A DNA stretch of 64,000 bases from Synanceia verrucosa (taxonomy: Eukaryota; Chordata; Actinopteri; Perciformes; Synanceiidae). Positions 29,836 through 38,895 of this stretch are shown one piece after another. Each line of letters starts with the position of its first letter. Position 1 is the stretch's first letter. Under the pieces are notes generated by a model. It searched no databases. It was given only the letters and a program-made list of their open reading frames with translations, and was not told where the DNA came from. The DNA is taken from NCBI GenBank assembly GCA_029721515.1, contig CM056570.1, forward strand, positions 2,736,533 to 2,800,532, in the 5' to 3' direction. The position numbers and the translations under genes were made by a program.

Positions 29836-30304
29836 TTAGCTCAGGGGTAAAGCCTCAGGATAACGGATACCATTGTCTACTAGAACCAAAATGTATTGAT
29901 GGTCCAGAGCACTTTTTGGTAGGGGTCTCACTATGTCTAACCCAGTCCTTTCAAAGGGGTCCTCAATGATTGGGAGTGGGATCAGGGGATTTCTAAATGA
30001 GGGCTGGGGGGGCAGTGAGCTGGCATTCTGGACAGCTTCTGCAATAGTTTTCCACTTCGTTGTGGATGCCTGGCCAAAAGAACCGCTGTAAGATTCTGTC
30101 TTTTGTCTTTGCCACTCCAAAATAAGCCCCAAGAAGGTGTGTACGGGCCAGTTGTAACACTGTCGGGCGGAAAGATTTTGACACTAATAAATGCTCTCCT
30201 ACCCCATCTGGTACTTTTATTATCTGGTACAGGAGTCCATTCTTCACAGAGAAATAGGGATAAGTTAAATCACTTTCCTGTCTTTGGTCCAGGCCCTCTA
30301 GCAC
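29836..30304 (-). pseudogene. Integrase fragment (zinc-binding N-domain and start of core)
   Basis: Overlapping frames give an H2C2-type segment (H-L-L-G-A-Y, later C-R-S-C-P-E-C) followed by the core start ERTGLDIVRPLP and YILVLVDNGIRYPEALPL. The core is then cut off and RT sequence follows at once, showing an internal deletion. At least one frameshift. Confidence 0.8.
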
Positions 30305-30677
30305 TGTAACATTTCGTAGAGTGAGTTAGTTGAGCAGTACCATACTGGTCTGAAATTGGGGTTGGTCTATCTCCTGCTGGGCTGACCTCCTGACTTGACA
30401 ATGGCTGGTTTTTTCTTGGGGCTCCTCCCCCTTCCCATCAGAGGCCGGCCCTGCTTCACTGGATGACTTTGCAGTGCCAAGGAGAACATTTACTGGAGAA
30501 GAGGTAGGTGTTAACCCAGCCTTAGCCACATTCTCAAATTTTCTGCCTCTTACCTATGGGCTGTGAGATTTCTCTGGGCCATCCTTCTTATACCTCTTTC
30601 CAGTGTGTGTGGAATGCGGGCAATCTTGTCCTATTAAGAGTGAGACTGGCAGGACATCCAGAGCCCCTGCATGGACT

Positions 30678-30974
30678 TCACACCTGCCTTGTGTTGTGAT
30701 CAGCTTCAGCGTTGTAGCTGGATACTGGCGCCTGTCCCCGTGGATGTAGGAAACTGGTTCGGTTCTCGTCCTGGAGTGGATCTGTCTCCTCTATTAGGGA
30801 ACTGTGAACTAGTGTGTTATCGCTCCTGGAGTCCAGCAATGTTTCCACATCGTGGTTGCTTAGCTTCACCGGGCACATAAAAGCTTGGTGATCTGTACTC
30901 CCCATCAATGAAGCATAGAGATGTGTTGGCTGGCTGTCGACAGATTCTGCTGTGGGCATCATCCACCTTGTCAC
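30678..30974 (-). pseudogene. Retropepsin-like protease fragment
   Basis: The motif VETLLDSRSDNTLV aligns with the aspartic protease signature (normally D-S-G). The glycine of the catalytic triad is Arg here, so the copy should be inactive. It sits between the Gag-like and integrase segments of the LTR element. Confidence 0.6.
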
Positions 30975-31130
30975 ACTGCCATGTTAATATCACCCAGTTC
31001 CCCACATCTATATGCGGTGCATTTCATTAGTGGCTTTGTGCTGTTCAACTGCCTCCACCAAGGCACTGGCTGTAATTGGCGCTGTGTGGCTGATACCCCT
31101 CTTTGCCTAATTGGGTAGGGCCCATAGATA

Positions 31131-31662
31131 TCAATCCACTACCACAGCTTCAACTATTGCAGCTGCAGAATTTTGATCTGGATCTAGCCGCTTCTTTGTA
31201 ACGCGTATTAGCTCATGCATCTGCGCCCAGGGGGGTTGGTCCATCTTGAAACCCCAATAAGGGAAGCGTTGAGCCATCCCAAACTTGGTCAGTCCTATCC
31301 TGCTCAAAATTTCCTCCCTCAGGGCATCATAGTTATTGGCTACGAACCCACTGGTCTTTAGGCCATTTTTCTCTAATTGCAGTGGCCTCAAATGTGTGTA
31401 GAAAGGCCTCTGGATCATACGTGGGCTCCATTTTGGAGATAAACTCAGCGGCTCAGATTGGAGGATTAGTGGCTGCTGGCCCTGCTCCTTGCAGCTGCAT
31501 TCTTTGTAACTTGAGTTCCTCCTCCTTCAACGCATTGGCTCTTCTTTGCCTCTCCAAAAGAGCCCAGTTAGCTTTTAACTGGAGCAGCTTCAACATTTCC
31601 TCCATTTTCTTCTCACTGGTGCTCAGACGTGCAAAGCGGACAGTCATATCGATGATGGACAT
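31131..31662 (-). pseudogene. Gag-like region with SCAN-type helical segment
   Basis: Two open stretches in different frames. The upstream one (31662-31453) is a charged, heptad-like segment with EEELKLQRMQLQ. The downstream one (31418-31131) contains LREEILSRIGLT, AQRF, Q-M-H-E-L-I-R and a run ending IVEAVVVD, a pattern resembling SCAN domains, which derive from Gmr1-like Gag capsids. The frame change marks decay. Confidence 0.6.
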
Positions 31663-31774
31663 CCGGTCTCACCCACCTCTTCTAACTTGCATTCTCCACT
31701 ATTGTGAGGTCCTGAGAGGTTGGGACTTTTTAAAGTGTGGGTGCCAGCAAAAACGACAGGACAACTTGCTGTCC

Positions 31775-31933
31775 AACTTAGGTTCAAGCTTCTCAAACAT
31801 CAACTTAATTATACAGTGAGCTGGTTAATAAAGTAACACAAAAAAGGGACAGTCTTTTTCCTTCAGCCCTTACTCTCCTTCAGCCTCAGCACACACTGTA
31901 ATCAGCTCACTCAGTCCTCCTGGGCTGCAATCA
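31775..31933 (-). repeat. LTR-like direct repeat (5' copy)
   Basis: Matches 28692-28848. It lies upstream of the Gag-like segment on the minus strand. I could not identify a primer-binding site with confidence. Confidence 0.6.
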
Positions 31934-32660
31934 GTGAGTATCAGATAGCGCCCCGTGTGACCAGAAAATGGCTTCGAGGGAGACCAGCTGCTTTTCTACT
32001 GCACAACTACCAGAATCGTTTTCCCCACGGAAGCGACAACGGAGCGGTATCGGACTTTTGAACTGTGTGCCTGAGGCGACTAACCCACGGGCGCACTGTG
32101 CAGCCGAGAGAGGGAGGTCCGCTGTAGGCTTCCAACCATACCCTGCGCACTCAAACTGCATTCAGGCCTGCAACAGGGGCTTGTTTATTTCTGTATATTG
32201 CCTGAATTTTGTTTTCATTGTGTGGGCCTACAAAAGTAAAAGTAATACTTAATTACTATTACTATTCTCACTTTTGGTTATACTATGTTTTATTGATTGT
32301 TGCTAACAGATGATCTGGAAGGTTTCTTTAGTTTCACTAAAGTTGTTTAAAAAGACGAACTATTTGGTTTAGAGTTTGTTAAGTAAAATAACATTCTATA
32401 TACAGTCGTTGCAACTTCAGCATTGTCTGGTAGATAAACAGAGTTAAAAAAAGGTATAGAACTAAAAAGTACATTAATTTAGCAGGGGTCATTTCGTTAA
32501 GTTAATAATAACAGATAGCACAAGGGAACGTAGAAAAATCCTTTATATAAAGAACCCAGGGCGTAGTATCTCTGGGTATCTGATCTCTGAATGTTGCTAC
32601 ATTCAATGTGACAACCATTCCCTCTTGGCATGAAAAAGAGTTACTGAAAAAGAGTTACTG
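31934..32660. other. Repeat-rich intergenic sequence
   Basis: AT-rich with no gene. The segment directly right of the LTR copy (31960-32160) is more GC-rich and unassigned. Confidence 0.4.
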
Positions 32661-32760
32661 CTTGTTACCACATGATTTTAACTGAAACTTGGCTGAAATT
32701 CATGCTAAGACCTTCCACTTTTTAACTCATTGGTCATTAATACTAAAGGCAGCAACACAC
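32661..32760 (+). mobile_element. LINE endonuclease fragment
   Basis: The plus strand reads ILTETWL (32674-32694), a signature of AP-endonuclease domains in L2/CR1-type LINEs. Too short for certainty, but it lies upstream of other plus-strand LINE pieces at 33843, 36520 and 37745. Confidence 0.4.
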
Positions 32761-32929
32761 AGTATTAAGAACAAAGAGTATGCACTGAATGACCCGTCCG
32801 ATCAGTTAGTATAGTCGGAGATAAGTTGGTCACAGCAACTCACAGTTTCGCTTTGTAGAATGTGATGTTTTGACAATTGACATGTTTTCTAAATCTATGC
32901 TTTGTTCTCAAAAGGGAATTTTCACAGAC

Positions 32930-33110
32930 CTGAATATCTCTTGCCAACGACTGTTATTTCCTTGTAGGTGTGACAGGTGTGGTAGCTTCAAGCAAGATGT
33001 GAATTACACAAAACTGAAAATTTCTTGCCAAGGACAGTTATTTCCTTGTGGCTGTGACAGGTGTGGTAGCTTCAAGCAAGGTGTTAATTACATTGAACTG
33101 AACATGGGAA
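32930..33110 (+). repeat. 84-bp tandem duplication in an open frame
   Basis: Two units begin at about 32941 and 33025 (period 84 bp, 28 codons), each with 'ttatttccttgt' and 'gtgacaggtgtggtagcttc'. They lie in an open frame of 114 codons (32870-33214) that repeats C-x-C-x2-C-G-S-F-K-Q. A third, shorter unit occurs at 35855-35912. I do not recognise a gene; it may be a repeat only. Confidence 0.6.
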
Positions 33111-33234
33111 CACACAGCAATCCCTTTCTCATCATGAATAAATCTGACACAAGAACTGATTTATATTGGAAAAAAATACTCTGGTCTTTGCTCCTCGTTT
33201 TGTGGTTCATATAAGTAATTTTGATTCACTAATA

Positions 33235-33791
33235 CACTGCCTGGCCAAAAAAAAAAGTTGCCACCAAAATAAAGGTCATACACTCTAATATTTCGTTGGA
33301 CCGCCTGTAGCTTTGATTACGGCATGCATTTGCTGTGGCATTGTTTTGATAAGCTTCTGCAGTGTCACAAGATTTATTTCCATCCAGTGTTGCATCAATT
33401 TTTCACCAAGATCTTGCATTGATGATGGCAGAGTCTGACCGCTGCGCAAAGCCTTCTCCAGCCCATCCCAAAGATTCTCAATGGGGTTACGGTCTGGACG
33501 CTGTGGTGGCCAATCCATGCGTCAAAATGATGTCTCATGCTCCCTGAATCACTCCTTCACAATTTGAGCCCGATGAATCCTGGCATTGTCATCCTGGAAT
33601 ATGCCCGTGCCATCAGGGAAGAAAAAATCCATTGATGGAATAACCTGGTCATTCAGTACATTCAGGTAGTCAGCTGACCTCATTCTTTGCGCACATACTG
33701 TTGCTGAACCTGCAGTAATTATCCAATAGGAGGCTCGTACCTATTTGCGTCGTTAAATCCAGGTGGCGACTTTTTTGGGGGCCAAGCAGTG
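33235..33791 (-). mobile_element. Deleted Tc1/mariner element
   Basis: Flanked by TA on both sides (33233-33234 and 33792-33793). The termini CACTGCCTGGCC... and ...GGGGGCCAAGCAGTG are inverted repeats of about 30 bp. The minus strand encodes the transposase C-terminal half: QDDNARIHRA with the second catalytic Asp, then after stops DWPPQRPDRNPIENLWD with the final Glu. The N-terminal DNA-binding part is missing, so it is non-autonomous. Confidence 0.88.
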
Positions 33792-33814
33792 TATGCAGAT
33801 ATTAGGGCCTGCAC

Positions 33815-33912
33815 CCAATCACTTTTGTAGTTCGAAATTTTTATTGCTTCGCAGATGATACTCAAGTATACTTCCCTCTGAATTCCCAAAATTTTACACA
33901 CTTACAAAACTG
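33815..33912 (+). mobile_element. LINE reverse-transcriptase fragment with FADD box
   Basis: The plus strand reads CFADDTQVYFPLNSQN at 33843-33890, the RT catalytic box of L2-type LINEs. It matches 36527-36620, including the trailing 'cacacttacaaaactg'. It is cut off soon afterwards. Confidence 0.6.
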
Positions 33913-34149
33913 CGTGCAAGGGCGCACTCACACTGGGGCCATCGTACCACACCCAGGCCCGTTTGCCTCTAAAGCACAGCTGCGGCGAGTGAAATGCACC
34001 CCCTTGCACAACACAGAAACAGACAGACAAGTCGCCTCCACAGCAGTGCGGAGAGGAACTAAAGTAACAATTAGCCTTGTAAAACGCAAGTCAAATACAT
34101 TCAACTTGCTCACAAAATCCAACATTGAGGGAGTTTTAAATATAGAAAG

Positions 34150-35830
34150 AAGATATAAATAAAGAAGGACAAAGACAAGTATATGCCACATAAATAACAA
34201 TAATGCAAAATGTGAAATAAGTGAAGAAAACAACCTTAAGGTTATTGAGCAGCACGATGGCCTGTGGTAAGAAACTGTTCTTCTTCTGTTTGTTCTGAAA
34301 CAGAGAACTCTGTAGCGCCAACCAGAGGGAAGGAGTGTAAACAGTTCATGTCCAGGGTGTGTGGTGTCTACAGAGATCCTGCCAACTCACTTCTTGGTCC
34401 TGGACTGGAACAAGTCCTGGATGGAGGGCAGGCTGGCTCCGCTGATCTTCTCTATAGTCCTGGTTGTCTGTTGGAGTCTGTGCCTGTTGTGTTTGGTGGC
34501 AGAGGGAAACCAAACACTGGTGGATGTGCAGAAGATAGACTCAATGATGGTGGTGTAGAAAGTGGTCAGCAGTTCCTGGGGCAGGTTGAACTTCCTTAAC
34601 TGCCCTAAGAAGTACATCCTCTGCTGTGCCTTTTTCCTGATGAAGTTTACGTGGCAAGTCCAACTCAGGTCCTACGAAATGGTGGAGTCCACAGTCGACA
34701 CACAGGATGTTTACATGCACTTAGAGAAATTTGCCTTAGTCTGGCTAATATCAAAGTTTTAAAAGCCATATATACACCTTAGTGGGACTGTGGTTGAACC
34801 AAACTGGAGTTTTTATAATCGGACAATTCGTGCCAGATAATGTGGTTTGAAATCATGCCGGAAAAGCTTGATTTCAAACCACATTGCAAACATACAGTTC
34901 TCTTGCCGTGCATGTACACTTGGATTTTTCTGAAACGCCGATTAAATCCTTAGCGTGGTTATTGCCAATAGCTCGGCTTAGATGTGCATGTAAACGTACT
35001 GACAGTGTTGTGAGGATGATGATGGTGGGGGAGTGGATGGGGGGGTTCTCCGGAAGTCCACTGTCATCTCCAGAGTCTTGAGCAAGTTCAGTTCAAACTT
35101 GTTACGACCACACCAGATGGCCAGCTGTTCTACTTCTCATCTGTAAAAGGCCTCGTCACCATTGTGAATCAGGCCAATGATGGTGATGTTGTCCACAAAC
35201 TTGAGGAGCTGAACAGAGGGGTCCCTCAAGATACAGTCATTGATGTGGAGGGAGAAGAGCAGTGGGGCAAGCACACACCCCTGGGGGGCGCCAGTGCTAA
35301 CTGCTGCTGGATGTGATGCTGCCCAGCCTCACCTGCTGCATTCTGTCATGAGGAAGATAGTGGTCCACTGGCAGGTATATGCAGGCACAGAGAGCTGGGT
35401 CAGCTTCTGGTGGAGGATGTCAGATATGATCGTCCACGAACAGAAACCTGGCGTACGTCCCTGCAGATTCCAGGTGCTGCTGGAAGCGCAGTCCAATGTT
35501 GACTGCGTCTTTAGCAGACCTGTTTGTCCGTTAGGTATACTGCAGGGGGTCCAGCATGGGACCTGTTATGTTCTTCAGGTGGCTCAACACCAGTCTCTCA
35601 AAGGACTTCATGACCATAGATGTCAGGGCGACGGGTCTGTAGTCATTCAGACCGATATGATGAAGGGCTTCAAGGGGACCAGGATGATGGTGGAGCATTT
35701 GAAGCATGAGGGGACTTGGCACAGCTCCATAAATACAGTATGTTGAAGATCTGGATGAAGATGGGAGCCAGCAGACTCTGAGAGATGTCATTGAAGTTTT
35801 GAAACTTGAGATGTTTTTAAAACTGACTTG
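34150..35830 (-). mobile_element. Non-LTR retrotransposon, RT to 3' end, decayed
   Basis: On the minus strand: RT fingers LNDYRPVALTSMVMKSFERL (near 35680-35610), the catalytic box as FVDNIT (near 35190), then LRKFNLPQELLTTFY and a domain ending in SFLPQAIVLLN with the 3' end near 34150. The usual second aspartate of the box is Asn. Several stops. L2/Rex-like type; clade not resolved. Confidence 0.75.
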
Positions 35831-35854
35831 ATCTCACAAATGTGAATTCCACAG

Positions 35855-35945
35855 AACTGAATATCTCTTGCCAAAAACTCCTTGTGGGTGTAAAAGGTGT
35901 GGTAGCTTCAAATATCTTCACAGGTAGCGATTACACAATGAGCAT
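35855..35945. repeat. Third copy of the 84-bp unit
   Basis: 'atctcttgccaa', 'ccttgtgggtgt' and 'aggtgtggtagcttcaa' match the tandem units at 32.9-33.1 kb. It sits just right of the minus-strand LINE. The following 'gattacacaatgagc' resembles the sequence just upstream of the TATA box at 38570. Confidence 0.5.
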
Positions 35946-36499
35946 CTATCTATCTAGCATCTGAGGATTATTGTGGTGTTGTCCATCTTGAACAGAGCCT
36001 CCTAGTTAGTGTGCCAATTGTTTTCTTAGATTCCAATTCTGTCTCATTGTGTATGAGTGCAGGTTTTGTTTTGTAATTTTTCATAACCTCCTTAGAGTGC
36101 AGAGTTTTGGTTGATTGTCCTTATTTATAGCTTTCCCTCCTTTCTGTTTATCAAGTTTTATAGCCCTGGTGAAGGTGATTTATTTGTAATTCTAATAGCC
36201 TTGTTGGTGAGCATTGTCTGTTCATATTTTTTAAAGCCTTAGAAAGAGTAAATTTTGTTTCGAGATAGCATCTTGTTTTCCCCCATTTTAGGTGGGTGGC
36301 TTTCCCCCTTTTTAGTCCAGTGCAGCCAGTGTAGGGAATTCCCAGCGCACTCTCCATCTAGCCCGGAGAGGCACACTCCCCTTCCCGACTGGAAGCGTTG
36401 TGCCTGTGTTTGACTCCTGCTGCCTGCATCAATAAAACTCTGATCAACTACTACATCCTGTCTCTTGAGTCATGTGTTTGGGTTCAGCTCATGGAACCT

Positions 36500-36628
36500 T
36501 TACAGTAATTTCTCTTATCCTTCCACTGCTACGCAGATGCTACACAAATATACCTCCCTGTGAATTCCCAAAATCAAGCACATTTAATTTATTTTTAACA
36601 CACTTACAAAACTGTTTATAAGACACTA
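36500..36628 (+). mobile_element. LINE reverse-transcriptase fragment, mutated catalytic box
   Basis: The plus strand reads FHCYADATQIYLPVNSQN. The catalytic YADD is YADA, so it is inactive. It probably belongs with the RT C-terminal part at 37745-38205, split by an inserted minus-strand LINE. Confidence 0.6.
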
Positions 36629-36649
36629 AAAACTTGAGAAACCACACCT

Positions 36650-37735
36650 TCAGTTAAATCACCACTCCTCTCCACCACACCAACCAGAAGAAGTCTGGGC
36701 AGCACGTCTTCCTCTCTCCATCATGCCAACCACAAGAAGCCTGTGCAGCATGTCTTCCACTACACCAGACCAAACAGGAGAAGCCTCCGCAAGATGACCT
36801 CGTCACCACCACGTCACTTAGAACCAGAAGATGAAGCCTGACTGGCCTGCACAACCACTACTCCACCAGGTAGACTGGATCCATGGATACCTGTGAGATG
36901 ATAACGCACAGAGACTATGAGGCACAAAACTAATCTGCAGCATGTTTTAAAGGGAGGAAGAGTAAACACATACTCCTCTCCACTACTCTAAAAGATACAA
37001 CCTGAACAGCATCACCTCTTCTCCATCTCACCAACTTCAGGATAGATGAAGCCTGGCTGACACCACCTCCTTCCCACCAAGTAGCCTCAGCTCACGGACA
37101 CCTGGGAGCTGAGAGCACAGGGACTCCGGGGAAGAAGATGAGTTAGTAAAATGACTTAATGGAGGCATCGAAATGAAGAAGAAGAGAAGCTCAGTGTGTC
37201 AGAGGAAGTGCCCCGGGAGATTAGACCTATAGCAGCATAACTAAGGATTGATCCAAGGCAGCCTGAGTAATCAGTCCTAACTATAAGCACTATCAAAAAG
37301 GAAAGTCTTAAGCCTACTCTTGAATAAGGGGATGGTGTCTGCCTCCCAGACTGAAAAAGGGAGTTGGTTCCACATAAGAGGAGCTTGATAAATGAAAGCT
37401 CTAGCTCCCATTGTACTTTTATAAACCCTAGGAACCTCTAATAGTCCTGCATTCTGAAAGCGCAGAGTGCTAGTAGGGTTATAGGGCACTATTAGCTCTT
37501 TAAGATAAGACAGTGCCTGACCAGTACCTTATAGGTGAGGAGGAGGATTTTAAATTCGATTCTAGATTTTACAGGGAGCCAGTGCAGAGAGGCTAACACA
37601 GGAGAAATATGTTCTCTTTTCCTGGTTCTGGACAGAACACGTGCTGCAGCATTCTGGACCAGCTGGAGACTCTTGAAATGAAGACAAGACAGAGGTATTT
37701 CTATTTGGTCCTTCACATCATACCACTCTTATGGC
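36650..37735 (-). mobile_element. L2-type LINE, RT C-terminus and 3' UTR
   Basis: On the minus strand, 37716-37492 encodes LQLVQNAAARVLSRT and ISPVLASLHWLPVKSRIEFK. 37489-37277 encodes MGARAFIYQAPLMWNQLPFS and FKSRLKTFLFD. Both are classic C-terminal parts of fish L2-type ORF2. The 3' UTR (37260-36650) contains about three diverged units of the 44-bp minisatellite. It interrupts a plus-strand LINE. Confidence 0.8.
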
Positions 37736-37744
37736 CTAGAACCT

Positions 37745-38205
37745 CACTCAGTTTTGCCACTACATTAGACCACATGCAAAGAACTTGCACTTAACTGTGT
37801 CATATTTGAGGGTGGTCTCAGTTTTAACAGGCAGGTAAATTCCTTTGTCCTCTTCCAACTCCAAGTCATCAGAAAAACCAAGTATTTCCTATTTCCCTCT
37901 GCTCTAGAAAGGGTCATTAATGCACTAATATCATCCAGACTGGACTATTGTAACTCTCTCTACCTCAGCATTTCTCAGACTGACATGTCTTGTCTACTAG
38001 TTCAAAACGCTGCAGCCCAGTTATTAACAAGATCCAAGAAACGACCACATCACCTCTATCCTTGCATCGCTGCACTGTCTCCCTGTTTGTTTCAGGATAC
38101 ACTTCAAAATCCTTCTTGTTTTTCACAAATGTCTCCATGGTCTCATCCCTACATAAATGTCAGAGCTCCTCACCCCTGAGAGCACTCCTTGTTCTCCACA
38201 TTCAG
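37745..38205 (+). mobile_element. LINE RT C-terminal fragment, plus strand
   Basis: Reads ERVINALISSRLDYCNSLYLS then LVQNAAAQLLTRSKKR and degenerates. It is the plus-strand counterpart of the element to its left and likely the continuation of the fragment at 36500-36628. Confidence 0.7.
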
Positions 38206-38560
38206 ATTTTATCTATTTTATCTATTTATCTATTTATTGTGTTTTAATTTATTTGTATTTGCTTAATATCTTGCTAACACATTTTTTCATAGATCATACC
38301 TATCTAAGGATCACCCATGCCCGTCTGTGCAGCTGACTTGCATGTTGGACTGGTTCACACTAAAGACTTTGTTTAAAATTAATTGCTTAAAGATTGTGTG
38401 TTATCCAGATGGAACAGCTGAACCATTCTGTTGTACTAAGCTGGAAATAAGCCATAAGTCATTTCAATATACCAACACGAGCAGTGTGTGAAAAGGCAAG
38501 AATTTGGCAGGAAGTTTTTTCTGGCAAACAGATAGTGATTACACAACGAGCTACAACGTC
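38206..38560. other. Upstream flank of the beta-prism gene
   Basis: No gene is present. It separates the LINE remnant from the TATA box. No clear interferon or NF-kB element was found by eye. Confidence 0.4.
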
Positions 38561-38569
38561 TCTGTCTGC

Positions 38570-38577
38570 TATATAAA
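38570..38577 (+). promoter_or_regulatory. TATA box of the beta-prism gene
   Basis: TATATAAA about 30 nt before the inferred start near 38600. A 5' UTR exon (about 38600-38663) follows and ends at the donor CAC|GTAAGT. The intron runs to 'ttaatgcag' at 38886. Confidence 0.65.
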
Positions 38578-38599
38578 GGCAGCAGACTTGTGTGAAGTA

Positions 38600-38663
38600 C
38601 AACAGAATTCAGCAGATCGGTTGACTTCTTACAGACGCTCCATCATCCACCGTCAGCAGACAC
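38600..38663 (+). other. Non-coding exon 1 of the beta-prism gene
   Basis: The left edge is inferred from the TATA box. The right edge is a strong GTAAGT donor at 38664. It has no ATG and would join exon 2 at 38887, nine bases before the start codon. Confidence 0.55.
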
Positions 38664-38895
38664 GTAAGTCTTTCACATTTTACTATTCACATCTTAATTG
38701 ATTATAGTCAGTGTAAATAGTGTGAATGGGTGCAGTATGCACACACATTTAGAACATCATTTATTTCAGATATTGTTATGGAGAACCATATGTGACATGT
38801 TGAGGACTGGTGGCTTTTGTTGTGACTATACTGAAGCTCACTTTGTGATTTTCTCTTTACTCATGGTTTCTCTTTTGTTAATGCAGCTACCCACA

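Larger units (their letters stand above)
28692..31933 (-). mobile_element. Decayed LTR retrotransposon, Gmr1-like domain order
   Basis: Two direct repeats of about 157 bp (28692-28848 and 31775-31933) share 'caagcttctcaaacat' and 'agtgagctggttaata' and look like partial LTRs. Between them, reading the minus strand from 31.66 kb to 29.04 kb, are Gag-like, protease-like, integrase, then reverse transcriptase and RNase H segments. Integrase before RT is unusual for Ty3/gypsy elements and is known for the Gmr1-like group. The frames are broken by stops and deletions, so it is non-functional. Confidence 0.75.

Noticed and set aside
35240..35746. 168-codon plus-strand frame
   Set aside because: It is the shadow of a minus-strand LINE reverse transcriptase (RT box on the opposite strand) and has no domain of its own.
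35531..35791. Independent gene with L-N-D-Y-R-P-V-A-L-T-S
   Set aside because: This is the fingers region of LINE reverse transcriptase, part of the decayed minus-strand element.
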